DNA of 64,000 nt, taken from NCBI GenBank assembly GCA_019118885.1, contig DWYB01000072.1, positions 1 to 64,000 of the forward strand, read 5' to 3'. The notes beneath the pieces are model-generated. The model was given only the letters and a program-made list of their open reading frames with translations, was not told the origin of the DNA and searched no databases. This stretch comes from Candidatus Mediterraneibacter surreyensis (GTDB lineage Bacteria > Bacillota > Clostridia > Lachnospirales > Lachnospiraceae). Positions 15,132 through 23,745 of the stretch are shown in pieces; position 1 is the stretch's first letter, and the number at the start of each line of letters is the position of its first letter. The position numbers and the translations under genes were made by a program.

Positions 15132-15830
15132 CTATGACTCCAGCAGGAAAGTCTGCCCTTCCTGCCCGATCTTCATGATCCTGTCTCTGTATGCTTCCGT
15201 ACAGTTCTCCAGCATCAGCCGGTCGAAAACTTCATAATTTCCCCAAAAATGCATGGGAAATACACATTTTGTATCTGTTCTCTTCATAAAACAGTCGATT
15301 CCCCAGCAGTACTGTTCTCCCAGTCTCGGATCCACCGGTACGAAAGCAACGTCGATCTTCTCGTTCTGAAGCTTATTGATCTCGGACTGATAAGTACGGC
15401 GGATCATCTTATTGAAAGTTTCGGATTCTCCTTCCCAGTGCCACCAGTTCAAATCTCCTGCATGATAGATCGTTTTCCCTTCGCCATGGAGCAGATATGC
15501 CACACCCTGGTCATTTGACCGCAGTGTCCTGACCTGCATGCCAAATACATCAAACGATTCATTGGGAGCTGCGCATATAACATCCCCCTCATCCTCATAT
15601 TCCGTCACCGGTATATCAGATGAAAGGATAAAGCAGATCTCACTGAACACCTTACGCAGGCTAAAGATCGCTTTCCCGAAATGATCATAGTGGGCATGGC
15701 TTACGAATACCGCCATTTTCTTCCCCGAATCCCACTTCGGAAACTCCCCTTTATAATAATCAAACATACAGTAGATCCTGTCCATCTCCAGGAGAAATCC
15801 ACTGTGTCCCATATAAGTTACTTTCATCAT
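15132..15830 (-). CDS. MBL-fold metallohydrolase (UlaG-like)
   Basis: Small metallo-beta-lactamase fold hydrolase with the metal-binding motif HAHYDH (45-50), a GHSGF segment near the N terminus, HAGDLN (about 120) and a late histidine in FPMHFWGNY. At 232 residues it is a single-domain member resembling UlaG/YtkL-type hydrolases; substrate unknown. Its ATG overlaps the stop of the MogA-like gene by four bases (ATGA), so the two are translationally coupled. Confidence 0.88.
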   Translation of the reverse strand: MMKVTYMGHSGFLLEMDRIYCMFDYYKGEFPKWDSGKKMAVFVSHAHYDHFGKAIFSLRKVFSEICFILSSDIPVTEYEDEGDVICAAPNESFDVFGMQVRTLRSNDQGVAYLLHGEGKTIYHAGDLNWWHWEGESETFNKMIRRTYQSEINKLQNEKIDVAFVPVDPRLGEQYCWGIDCFMKRTDTKCVFPMHFWGNYEVFDRLMLENCTEAYRDRIMKIGQEGQTFLLES

Positions 15831-16294
15831 ATGCTGATATTCTCCACTACCTGCACGACTTCCGGCAGGATATATTCCATATCTTCTTTCGATGTCTTTG
15901 CACTTTCCGGCAGATTGATCACAAGCGTCTTATTCCGGATCCCCGCCGCCATAGATTCGAGGATTGCTTTTTTTGAATATCTCAAATTATAAGCGCGAAG
16001 TGCTTCCGGGATTCCTGGCAGAAGTCTCTCAGCTGCGTCAGTCAGAGCTTCCGCCGCACAGTCTTCTTTCTGATATCCCACTGCCCCTGTAGTCAAAATC
16101 AGCTCCACAGATTCCGAATCTGCCAGCTGGGTGATCACAGCTGTGATCACCTGTTTTTCCTGAGGCAGCACCCCGGCTGCTTTTACCTCAAATCCCGTCT
16201 GCTCCAGAAGACGTTTCAGCGCAGTCGCCGCAGCGCTCTCCGCCTTTGCCTTATATGCCCCTGTATCAATCGTAAATATTGCTGCTCTCATCAT
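15827..16294 (-). CDS. MogA/MoaB-like molybdopterin-binding domain protein
   Basis: The 155-residue protein has the size and fold markers of MoaB/MogA: an N-terminal FTIDTGAY strand-loop, LILTTGAVGYQKED (about residues 83-96), PGIPEALRAYNLRYSKKA and GIRNKTLVINLPES. In typical members the binding loop reads TTGGTG followed by D.T.EA; here it reads TTGAVG and KEDCAAEA, so the pterin-binding site looks degenerate. No other molybdenum cofactor genes are in the window. AAAGGGG precedes the start. Function therefore uncertain; a non-cofactor role is possible. Confidence 0.75.
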   Translation of the reverse strand: MMRAAIFTIDTGAYKAKAESAAATALKRLLEQTGFEVKAAGVLPQEKQVITAVITQLADSESVELILTTGAVGYQKEDCAAEALTDAAERLLPGIPEALRAYNLRYSKKAILESMAAGIRNKTLVINLPESAKTSKEDMEYILPEVVQVVENISI

Positions 16295-16379
16295 ATGTTT
16301 ACCCCTTTCCTGTGTTTATCTTCTGTTCATCTTCCCCGTATGTTTCTTTCTCTTTACCGGATACCACTCTTCCAAATTC

Positions 16380-17681
16380 TTATTCTCCGAGTATACGCTC
16401 TGCAATCCTGTTTGCATTCGCATAGATATTTTCCGGAGTCTCCCCGATCCTGAATGCGCCATCCTGGTATAATATTTTCCCGTTGATCATTGTCAGTTTC
16501 ACATTCTGCTTGCTGCCGCTGTAAACAATATTTTTCTCAATATTGTGAAGCGGCTGCATATTGGGCTGCGTCAGATCGATCATGATCAGATCCGCACGCT
16601 TGCCCGGCGCGATCACATCACAGTCATCCAGCCCCATCGCCTGCGCTCCGTTTACCGTAGCCATTTTAAGCACGTCCATCGCCGGGACCGCCTCCGGATC
16701 ATCACACAGAACTTTCTGCAGTCCTGTCACAAGGAACATCTCTTTGAACATATCCAGACAGTTGTTGCTGGCAGCGCCGTCCGTTCCGATGGCAACCGGG
16801 ATCCCCAGATCAAGGTAACGTTTCACCGGTGCAATGCCGCTCGCCAGCTTCAGATTGGACGCCGGATTTGTAACTATACAGATTCCGCGCTGTTTTATGA
16901 TCTCATAATCCGATTCATCCATGTGAACCCCATGGAAAAGAACCCCTCCATGGCGGAAAAGACCCAGAGAATCCATGTAAGCCACCGGTGATAAACCTCC
17001 TGAGCGTTCCCGGCACTCCTCCACCTCTTTCTTCGTCTCGGAACAATGAACGCAGATGGGAGCCTGATGCCTGTCCGCTGTTTCAGCCAGACTTTCCATC
17101 AGTTCCCGGCTTGTCGTGTATTCCGCATGGAATCCCATGCGGTAGGATACGAGGCTTTCCTTGTCTTTATTGTATCTCAGATAGTCCTGCTCCACATCAT
17201 CCGCCGTACCTCCGAAATTATTGACATCTCCGCACAGCACCATACGGAATCCAGTCTCCTCGGAGGCTCTTGCCGTCTCATGTTTCAGCTTATACATATC
17301 TAATGAAGAAGTGATCCCGCTGGTCAGATATTCCATAATTGCAAGTTTGGTCAGCCAGTAGATATCGTCTTCCGTAAGTTTTGCCTCAGCAGGAAATACT
17401 TTGTCGAAAAGCCACTCCTGCAGCTTCATATCATCTGCGTAAGAACGCAAAAATGTCATCGGAGAATGAGTGTGTGCGTCTTTAAACCCGGGCATGATCA
17501 GATTGCCGCAGGCATCGATCTCTTCATCCCACCCCCTTGCTTCTGATACGTCTTTTTCCTCATTTTTTCCGTCGGATCTCACATCAATGATCCTGCCGTC
17601 CTCAATCCGGATCTCTCCGGTAAAAATCTTTCTGTTTTCTTCCATTGTCAGGATTCTTGCATTGTATATTCTTGTCCTCAT
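16380..17681 (-). CDS. amidohydrolase, S-adenosylhomocysteine/adenosine deaminase-like
   Basis: Metal-dependent deaminase of the ATZ/TRZ (MtaD) group; relatives deaminate S-adenosylhomocysteine, methylthioadenosine or adenosine. The 433-residue protein has HxH at H70/H72 (DAHTHSPM), GFHAEYTT, the late HGVHMDESD and the metal-binding aspartate in IGTDGAASNNCLDMF. The ATG at 17681 is preceded by AAGGAGAC; a longer frame starting at 17732 lacks a site. It lies 72 nt after PNP, and together they would convert adenosine-type nucleosides to inosine and then hypoxanthine. Confidence 0.87.
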   Translation of the reverse strand: MRTRIYNARILTMEENRKIFTGEIRIEDGRIIDVRSDGKNEEKDVSEARGWDEEIDACGNLIMPGFKDAHTHSPMTFLRSYADDMKLQEWLFDKVFPAEAKLTEDDIYWLTKLAIMEYLTSGITSSLDMYKLKHETARASEETGFRMVLCGDVNNFGGTADDVEQDYLRYNKDKESLVSYRMGFHAEYTTSRELMESLAETADRHQAPICVHCSETKKEVEECRERSGGLSPVAYMDSLGLFRHGGVLFHGVHMDESDYEIIKQRGICIVTNPASNLKLASGIAPVKRYLDLGIPVAIGTDGAASNNCLDMFKEMFLVTGLQKVLCDDPEAVPAMDVLKMATVNGAQAMGLDDCDVIAPGKRADLIMIDLTQPNMQPLHNIEKNIVYSGSKQNVKLTMINGKILYQDGAFRIGETPENIYANANRIAERILGE

Positions 17682-17753
17682 TATTGTCTCCTTACTGTCC
17701 TTCTCTTCCTGTTCCCGGATATGTGCAGACACTCCGTGAACAAGCAGGAGGAT

Positions 17754-18575
17754 TTACATTTTCTCGATACTCTTCGTCACAAGTCGTTCGAATTCCGACG
17801 CCCTCTGGTCTGCTACGCTCTGCACGTCCAGATGACTCAGCTCCTCCTTCGAGAGTCCGCTTGCCATATTGGAAATACAGGAAATGCCGCATACACGGAT
17901 TCCAGCGTGACGTGCTGCGATCGCCTCGCATGCAGTACTCATTCCCACTGCATCTGCTCCCAGCACACTAAACATGCGTATCTCGGCAGGGCTCTCAAAA
18001 TTCGGACCTGTCGTCTGAACATAAACGCCGCTCTGGAGGGAAATTCCTTCCTCCGCTGCCGTTGACCGGATCAGCTTCATCAGATCTTCATCATAGATGT
18101 GAGTCATATCCGGAAAACGATCGCCGAGTTCAGACACATTTTCCCCGATCAGCGGAGACGGCACGAAACTGGAAATCTGATCCGTGATCATCATAAAATC
18201 ACCTACGTGAAATTTTTCGTTTATTCCCCCTGCTGCATTCGTCAGAAAGAGGATCTCAATTCCCATCCGCTTCATCAGTCTTGTCGGAAGCACTACGTCT
18301 TCCATCTCATACCCTTCATAATAATGTACGCGGCCTTTCATTGCAACCGCCGGCACATTTCCAATATATCCCAGCAGGAACTTTCCTTCATGCCCCTGAA
18401 CAGTAGAGACAGGGAATCCCGGGATATCTCCGTACGGGATTTCCATTTCCACTTTCATATTCTTCGCATATCCGCCCAGTCCGGAACCAAGGATCAGCCC
18501 CACTCTGGGCACAAAATCGGTCAATGACCTGTAGTATTCATAACACGTTTCAAGCTTTTCATACTGTCTGCTCAT
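17754..18575 (-). CDS. punA: purine-nucleoside phosphorylase, trimeric type
   Basis: Phosphorolyses inosine and guanosine to free base and ribose 1-phosphate for purine salvage. The 273-residue protein has LILGSGLGG (phosphate loop, about residues 26-34), GRVHYYEGY (family signature), LTNAAGGIN and the VGMSTACEAIAARH segment, all of the PNP class II type rather than the hexameric DeoD type. AAAGGAGG precedes the ATG at 18575; the in-frame ATG at 18605 has no site. A good promoter lies upstream, just outside the 18657-19096 element. The symbol follows Bacillus usage. Confidence 0.93.
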   Translation of the reverse strand: MSRQYEKLETCYEYYRSLTDFVPRVGLILGSGLGGYAKNMKVEMEIPYGDIPGFPVSTVQGHEGKFLLGYIGNVPAVAMKGRVHYYEGYEMEDVVLPTRLMKRMGIEILFLTNAAGGINEKFHVGDFMMITDQISSFVPSPLIGENVSELGDRFPDMTHIYDEDLMKLIRSTAAEEGISLQSGVYVQTTGPNFESPAEIRMFSVLGADAVGMSTACEAIAARHAGIRVCGISCISNMASGLSKEELSHLDVQSVADQRASEFERLVTKSIEKM

Positions 18576-18617
18576 AGAGCGCCTCCTTTTATGCCTCATC
18601 TTCATGTCTCAAATGCT

Positions 18618-18646
18618 ATTATAACCTCTAAAACCGAAGTTGTCGA
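18618..18646 (-). promoter_or_regulatory. vegetative promoter for PNP operon
   Basis: On the minus strand, TCGACA (18641-18646), 17-nt spacer and perfect TATAAT (18618-18623). Confidence 0.72.
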
Positions 18647-18729
18647 GATAACTGGTCGTGTTTGTTATATAGATCTTCCACTGAAAACAAAAAAGGAATC
18701 TGTTTTGAATTGCGGACGCTAAGATAAGA

Positions 18730-18773
18730 GGGAAGGAAGGGGAGCTTTGTCGAATAAGTTCCGCTCTCTTCCC
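18730..18773 (-). repeat. diverged copy of the central hairpin
   Basis: Stem GGGAAG/CTTCCC (18730-18735 with 18768-18773) around the segment that on the minus strand reads CTTATTCGACAAAG, close to CTTGTTCGATAAAA in the 7293-7344 hairpin. The flanking minus-strand AACAAATACTCAT is shared by both loci. Confidence 0.68.
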
Positions 18774-18846
18774 GTTTCCATGAGTATTTGTTTAGAGATA
18801 GCTGTGATAGCCGGATAGAAAATATTCAGATCTGATAAGACAGCAG

Positions 18847-19025
18847 AAAAAAGGGGAACTGTTTGAGCCATGCGTCAAGGCAGGAGCGTTCCGAAAAGCA
18901 TTTGTTCTGGATGTTAGACGCAAGGGAATAGGAGTTCCACTGGACGAGCATTCCCTTGCGTCGTTACATCCATTCAAATCTTTGAGGTAGAGCGGGCCGG
19001 CATGGCGATGCAGTTTCCCTTTTTT
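18847..19025 (+). repeat. structured arm, copy C
   Basis: Third copy of the arm. The outer stem is AAAAAAGGGGAACTG (18847-18861) with CAGTTTCCCTTTTTT (19011-19025), then GCCATGC/GCATGGC. The ATTTG/CAAAT and GGATGT/ACATCC helices match copy A, and the apical stem is a perfect 13 bp of different sequence (GACGCAAGGGAAT, 18917-18929, with 18950-18962). The constant loops GGCAGGAGCGTTCCGAA, AGTTCCACTGGACGAG and GAGGTAGAGCGGGCC are all present. Confidence 0.82.
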
Positions 19026-19096
19026 CTGTGTCAGTTTATACATTTGAAAATTTTTGTTGAAAATATCGCACGATTTCTATAACAAACAAATCCCCC

Positions 19097-20569
19097 TCAG
19101 ATAATGATACACACCAGTCCTCCGTTCGTATCATTCACGATCTTCTGCATGGAATCCTGCAGCTTCATCTGGCTTTCATCGCCTATCATGGCAATCTTAT
19201 TTCTCATGCCGTCCATGACAAGTTCTTCCACTGTCTTGCCGAAGATATTGGTTCCCCACACGCCTTCCGGGGTCTCGCTCTCTTTCTTGATATACTCCGC
19301 CAGATCCTGAGCCTGTTTCTCGCTCCCCACAATAGGCGCGATCTCCGTCTCGATATTGGCGCGGATCATATGGATGGACGGAGCCTCTGAACGTATCTTG
19401 ACCCCGAATTTGCTGCCCTGTTTGATGATGACAGGTTCATCCAATCTGATATCTTCCTTTGACGGCGTAACTACGCCATAGCCTTTCATCTTCACATTTG
19501 TAAAAGCGTCTTTCAGACTGCTTAGTTCCTCTCTCATGGAAGAGAGTTCTTTTACTGTAGAGATCAGCTCATACTCGCCTGTGATCTGAGTACCGGTAAG
19601 TTCACTGAGTACCTCGTAGTAATAAGACTGCTCATACTGTATCTGGATCCGGACTTTTCCGGTGTCCATCTCGATCTGTTCCACTGTCATATCACGTATA
19701 TACGAGCTGTCGACATTCAGTTCTCTGGATACGATGCTCCGTACATCTTCGAGAGTATCCATCACTGCCCGTACCTGCTCGAGCAGATCTTTCTTGATCC
19801 GATGTTCCCGTGAGAGCATTTCCACCCATTTCGGAATAAAGAATTCAACTTCGGTGATGGGGAATTCGTAGAGTACCTGACGCATGATCTCATGGATGTC
19901 CTCGGGTTTCATCTGTTCGCAGTTTACCGCTACCACAGACGCACCGTATTTTCGTTCCAGTTCCTCTCTCAGCGCTTGTGTTTCATCTGCATATGGTTTT
20001 TTGCAGTTCAACAGGATCAGGAATGGTTTCCCGATGGATTTTAGTTCCCTGACTGTTTTTTCTTCCGCTTCTATGTAATTCTCTCTTGGCAGATCTGTTA
20101 CGCTGCCGTCTGTCGTGACAACGAATCCGATGGTTGCGTGATCATGGATCACTTTCTGTGTGCCGATCGCGGCCGCCTTTGTAAATGGGATCTCATACTC
20201 AAACCACGGTGTCTTTACCTGCCGTTCCACATCGTTTTCAATATGTCCGGAGGCGCCTTCCACCATGAACCCCACACAGTCTATAAGCCGGATCTTTACC
20301 TCCACATCTTCAGAGAGCTTTACCGAAGCCGCCTCCTTCGGTACAAATTTGGGTTCTGTCGTCATGATCGTCGTTCCGGATGCAGACTGGGGAAGTTCAT
20401 CCTTTGTCCGCTCTCTCGCATGTTCATCCGTCATGTTGGGAATCACGAGCAGATCCATAAATCTTTTGATGAATGTAGATTTGCCTGTCCGCACCGGCCC
20501 CACGACACCGATGTATATCTCTCCGTTTGTGCGTGCTTTCATATCTCTGTATACCTGAAATGAATCCAT
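19097..20569 (-). CDS. spoIVA: stage IV sporulation protein A (spore coat morphogenetic ATPase)
   Basis: Polymerises on the outer forespore membrane with ATP hydrolysis to form the base of the spore coat and is needed for cortex formation. The 490-residue protein is full length, with the N-terminal ATPase motif GPVRTGKST (24-32), LIDCVGFMVEGASGH (Walker B region), FLILLNCKKPY and the C-terminal GLVCIII end that anchors the protein through SpoVM. It is the last gene of the DUF512-der-plsY-gpsA-spoIVA series. A sigma-E-like promoter lies upstream. Strong evidence that the organism forms endospores. Confidence 0.97.
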   Translation of the reverse strand: MDSFQVYRDMKARTNGEIYIGVVGPVRTGKSTFIKRFMDLLVIPNMTDEHARERTKDELPQSASGTTIMTTEPKFVPKEAASVKLSEDVEVKIRLIDCVGFMVEGASGHIENDVERQVKTPWFEYEIPFTKAAAIGTQKVIHDHATIGFVVTTDGSVTDLPRENYIEAEEKTVRELKSIGKPFLILLNCKKPYADETQALREELERKYGASVVAVNCEQMKPEDIHEIMRQVLYEFPITEVEFFIPKWVEMLSREHRIKKDLLEQVRAVMDTLEDVRSIVSRELNVDSSYIRDMTVEQIEMDTGKVRIQIQYEQSYYYEVLSELTGTQITGEYELISTVKELSSMREELSSLKDAFTNVKMKGYGVVTPSKEDIRLDEPVIIKQGSKFGVKIRSEAPSIHMIRANIETEIAPIVGSEKQAQDLAEYIKKESETPEGVWGTNIFGKTVEELVMDGMRNKIAMIGDESQMKLQDSMQKIVNDTNGGLVCIII

Positions 20570-20596
20570 AAAATTACCCCCTTGTTCTGCTGATAC

Positions 20597-20626
20597 AATG
20601 TATGCTCAGAACAGCGGGGGTATGAC
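20597..20626 (-). promoter_or_regulatory. sigma-E-like sporulation promoter for spoIVA
   Basis: On the minus strand, GTCATAC (20620-20626), 15-nt spacer and CATACATT (20597-20604), matching the -10 consensus of mother-cell sigma-E (CATACA.T) and a plausible -35. It lies about 28 nt upstream of the spoIVA ATG, in agreement with sigma-E control of spoIVA in other spore formers. Confidence 0.68.
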
Positions 20627-20656
20627 ATTTATTTATTCATTCTATGCAGGTACGTT

Positions 20657-21670
20657 TTATTCATCCCATGTAAGCGCATGGTTCTCACTGCGTGATTCTC
20701 TCATCATCAGATCGTTCACTGCATCCGCAGGAGATTTCCCCTCAAAGAGAACCGCGTTGACTTCGTCCACAATAGGCATGCGTACGTCATATTTTTTTGC
20801 CAGCTTTGCCGCAGCTTTGGCGGAATAGACGCCTTCCACTACCATCTTTACCTCGTCCATCGCCTCCTTCATGGACATTCCCTGACCGATCAGATATCCG
20901 GCCTTTCTGTTGCGGCTGTGTACGCTGGCGCATGTGACGATCAGATCCCCGATCCCGGTCAGACCTGTAAATGTCTCGATCTTTCCTCCCATCTTGACCC
21001 CAAGGCGTGCGATCTCCGCGATGCCTCTCGTAATAAGAGCCGCTTTCGTATTGTCTCCGTATCCCAGTCCGTCCGCGATTCCGGCCGCAAGGGCAATGAC
21101 ATTCTTAAGAGAACCGCCCAGCTCGATTCCCAGGATGTCAGGGCTCGTATAGACACGGAATACATTGCTGATAAACATGGATTGAAGATACTCCGCCGTC
21201 TTCCTGGTCTTCGCTCCGATCACACAGGTAGTCGGAAGCCTTCGGCCTACTTCCTCCGCATGGCTGGGTCCCGAGAGCACAGCCACATCCGCCTGCGGAA
21301 TCTCCTGCTCGATCTGGCGGGAAAGGGTCAATAAGGTGGACTCTTCAATTCCTTTTGCCACGTCAACAATGATCTGCCCCTCCGCCACAAAAGGAGACAT
21401 CTTTCTGGCCGTACTTCTGGTAAAAGGAGACGGCACGGCAAGAACGAGAAAATCTTTCCCTTTTACCGTCTGTTCAAGATCTCCTGTGATTACCATATCA
21501 TCAGGAAGTTTCACTCCCGGGAGTTTCAGTTCATGCTCCCTCTTTTCACTTAGCATCTTCACTTCATTTTCATCAATGGACCACACTGTCACCTGATGTC
21601 CGTTGTCCGAAAGGAGAACTGACAGAGCGGTTCCCCAGCTTCCTGCTCCAAGTACGCCTACATTTGCCAT
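20657..21670 (-). CDS. gpsA: glycerol-3-phosphate dehydrogenase [NAD(P)+]
   Basis: Reduces dihydroxyacetone phosphate to sn-glycerol 3-phosphate for phospholipid synthesis. The 337-residue protein has the Rossmann motif GAGSWGTALS (8-17), LAVPSPFTR, SGPSHAEEV and the substrate-binding GSLKNVIALAAGIADGLGYGDN (about 186-207) with the catalytic lysine. AAAGGAG lies 10 nt before the ATG. It follows plsY, whose product consumes glycerol 3-phosphate, so the pair supplies and acylates the lipid backbone. Confidence 0.97.
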   Translation of the reverse strand: MANVGVLGAGSWGTALSVLLSDNGHQVTVWSIDENEVKMLSEKREHELKLPGVKLPDDMVITGDLEQTVKGKDFLVLAVPSPFTRSTARKMSPFVAEGQIIVDVAKGIEESTLLTLSRQIEQEIPQADVAVLSGPSHAEEVGRRLPTTCVIGAKTRKTAEYLQSMFISNVFRVYTSPDILGIELGGSLKNVIALAAGIADGLGYGDNTKAALITRGIAEIARLGVKMGGKIETFTGLTGIGDLIVTCASVHSRNRKAGYLIGQGMSMKEAMDEVKMVVEGVYSAKAAAKLAKKYDVRMPIVDEVNAVLFEGKSPADAVNDLMMRESRSENHALTWDE

Positions 21671-21712
21671 AATTTTGCCACTCCTTTATTGATCTTTTCC
21701 CTTATTCGTCTG

Positions 21713-22375
21713 CTACTCTTTTTTCTTTGATCCGAATTTGTTTTCTGTTCCCGCCGCAAGGCGCTTCAGATTCTCTTTGTGCCTGTACCAGGCCAGCGCT
21801 GTCATCAGACCGAGAATAACATACAATTCATAACAGTATGACTCCCTCATATCAAACCAGCCCATCTGTCCGATCAGGATCATCTCAATGAAAAAAACCG
21901 TATAGGCCGCAAGGGAACCTACAGATATGTATCTTGTCACGATCACCGGCACGAGAAAACATACCAGCGTGACCGGGATCATCAGAAGACTCGCCGGAAG
22001 GTGCCAGAAACTGTTGACCGCCACAAGTCCGGCCATCACGGCAATCCCTTTTCCGCCTTTAAAATTCATATAGAACGGGAAATTATGCCCCAGCGTAACT
22101 CCGGCGCCTGCATAGAGCGTCAGCAGCGGGCGACAGTCGCTTCCCCGGTACATGAAAAATACGATCAGAAATGCAGCTACGCATTTGATCACATCCCCGG
22201 CAAATGTCAGAATCCCCGCTTTCCACCCAAGCACTCTGAGCGCATTTGTTGTTCCCGCATTTCCGCTTCCTTTCTTTCTGATATCAACATGGCTCATCTC
22301 ACCTACGATATAGCCGGTCTGAAAAAGGCCGCACACATATCCGATCGCAAGACAGATCAAACGTTCCATAATCAT
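21713..22375 (-). CDS. plsY: glycerol-3-phosphate acyltransferase PlsY
   Basis: Integral membrane enzyme that transfers an acyl group from acyl phosphate to glycerol 3-phosphate to make lysophosphatidate. The 220-residue protein is very hydrophobic, with about five membrane segments, and carries the family motifs KKGSGNAGTTNALR (about residues 34-47), GHNFPFYMNFKGGKG (about 95-109) and a late SVGSLAAYT. AAAGGAG precedes the ATG. PlsX, which makes the acyl phosphate, is encoded at 33788-34819. Confidence 0.95.
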   Translation of the reverse strand: MIMERLICLAIGYVCGLFQTGYIVGEMSHVDIRKKGSGNAGTTNALRVLGWKAGILTFAGDVIKCVAAFLIVFFMYRGSDCRPLLTLYAGAGVTLGHNFPFYMNFKGGKGIAVMAGLVAVNSFWHLPASLLMIPVTLVCFLVPVIVTRYISVGSLAAYTVFFIEMILIGQMGWFDMRESYCYELYVILGLMTALAWYRHKENLKRLAAGTENKFGSKKKE

Positions 22376-22390
22376 TACTGCTCCTTTACT

Positions 22391-23719
22391 CTACTGTTCC
22401 TTTTCTTTCCTCTCCCTGATAAAGAACTTCAGCGAAGTTCCCCTGAATCCGAATGCCTCCCTGATCTTGTTCTCAAGATATCTGGTGTATGAAAAGTGCA
22501 TCAGTTCTTTATCATTGACAAAGATCACGAAAGTCGGAGGTTTGACCGAAACCTGCGTGATATAATACAGTTTCAGCCGTTTTCCCTTATCCGAAGGCGG
22601 CTGCTGCATCGCCACCGCCTCTGTCATGATCTCATTGAGCACTCCTGTCGCAATGCGCAGCGTCTGATTTTCAATGACCATGTCAATCATATCATACAGC
22701 TTATTCAATCTCTGCCCGGTAAGAGCAGACACATACATGATCTCTGCATACGGCATATAGGAGAGCACATGCCGGATATCCTTTTCGTACTCTCTCATCG
22801 TACGGTCATTTTTCTCTATGGCATCCCACTTATTGACCACGATGATAACTCCTTTGCCTCTCTCATGAGCAATCCCCGCGATCTTGGCATCCTGCTCTGT
22901 AACTCCCTCTGTAGCATCTATGACCATAAGCACAACGTCCGCCCGTTCCACCGCAGTCACTGTGCGGATGATACTGTACCGCTCCAGCTCCTCTTTGATA
23001 CGGCTCTTGCGGCGTAATCCTGCGGTATCAATAAAAATGTATTCTTTTCCGTTGTGGACGATCTCCGTATCAATGGCGTCTCGTGTCGTTCCCGCAATGT
23101 CAGAAACGATCACCCTGTTCTCTCCGAGCAGTTTATTTATAATAGAAGATTTTCCTACGTTCGGCTTGCCCACGATAGCAATCCTGGGCCGGTCATCCTC
23201 CTCTTCCTCACCGCTGCCCTCCGGGAAATACCCTGTTACCACTTCCAGCATATCCCCGATTCCCAGACGGGAAGCCGCTGAAATCGGAACGGGATCTCCG
23301 ATACCCAGATTATAGAACTCATAGACGTCAGGCATAAATTTTTCAAAGTTGTCAACTTTATTTACTACCAGGACAACCGGCTTCCCGGAGCGGCGCAGCA
23401 TATCGGCCACCTTGGAATCAGCGTCCACCAACCCCTGTCTCACGTCGGTAATGAATATGATCACATCTGCAGTCTCTATTGCAATCTGTGCCTGTTCCCT
23501 CATCTGAGAGAGGATCACATCCTTGCTGTCCGGTTCGATTCCGCCTGTATCGATCAGTGTAAATTCTTTATCCAGCCATGTCACATCCGCGTAAATCCTG
23601 TCTCTTGTCACTCCCGGCGTATCTTTGACGATCGAGATCATTTCGCCGGCAAGCACATTGAACAGAGTAGATTTTCCTACATTGGGACGTCCTACAATGG
23701 CTACTACTGGTTTACTCAT
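22391..23719 (-). CDS. der: ribosome biogenesis GTPase Der (EngA)
   Basis: Essential double GTPase for 50S ribosomal subunit assembly. The 442-residue protein has two G domains: [12 protein letters not shown] (8-19) with DTGG and NKVD, then [12 protein letters not shown] (about 184-195) with [10 protein letters not shown] and NKWD, followed by the C-terminal KH-like domain. AAAGG lies upstream of the ATG. It sits between the DUF512 gene and plsY, an order conserved in many Clostridia. Confidence 0.97.
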   Translation of the reverse strand: MSKPVVAIVGRPNVGKSTLFNVLAGEMISIVKDTPGVTRDRIYADVTWLDKEFTLIDTGGIEPDSKDVILSQMREQAQIAIETADVIIFITDVRQGLVDADSKVADMLRRSGKPVVLVVNKVDNFEKFMPDVYEFYNLGIGDPVPISAASRLGIGDMLEVVTGYFPEGSGEEEEDDRPRIAIVGKPNVGKSSIINKLLGENRVIVSDIAGTTRDAIDTEIVHNGKEYIFIDTAGLRRKSRIKEELERYSIIRTVTAVERADVVLMVIDATEGVTEQDAKIAGIAHERGKGVIIVVNKWDAIEKNDRTMREYEKDIRHVLSYMPYAEIMYVSALTGQRLNKLYDMIDMVIENQTLRIATGVLNEIMTEAVAMQQPPSDKGKRLKLYYITQVSVKPPTFVIFVNDKELMHFSYTRYLENKIREAFGFRGTSLKFFIRERKEKEQ

Positions 23720-23745
23720 TTTTATATTCAGCCTTTCTGATTAAT

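Larger units (their letters stand above)
18657..19096. repeat. palindromic structured element, one-arm copy
   Basis: This 440-bp gap between spoIVA and PNP is a second copy of the element at 6977-7660. Its left edge (18657-18719) matches the right edge of the first copy read on the other strand: CGTGTTTGTT, then ATAGAT, AAAACAAAAAAGGA and CGGACGC in the same order and spacing. It continues with a relative of the central hairpin (18730-18773), a homologous linker and a single arm (18847-19025). It ends with an inverted edge, TTGTTTGTTATAGA on the minus strand (19078-19091). The second arm is absent. No credible protein is encoded. Confidence 0.82.

Noticed and set aside
18792-19043. 83-codon open frame on the minus strand
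   Set aside because: It is the reverse reading of structured arm copy C; the peptide simply encodes the repeat.
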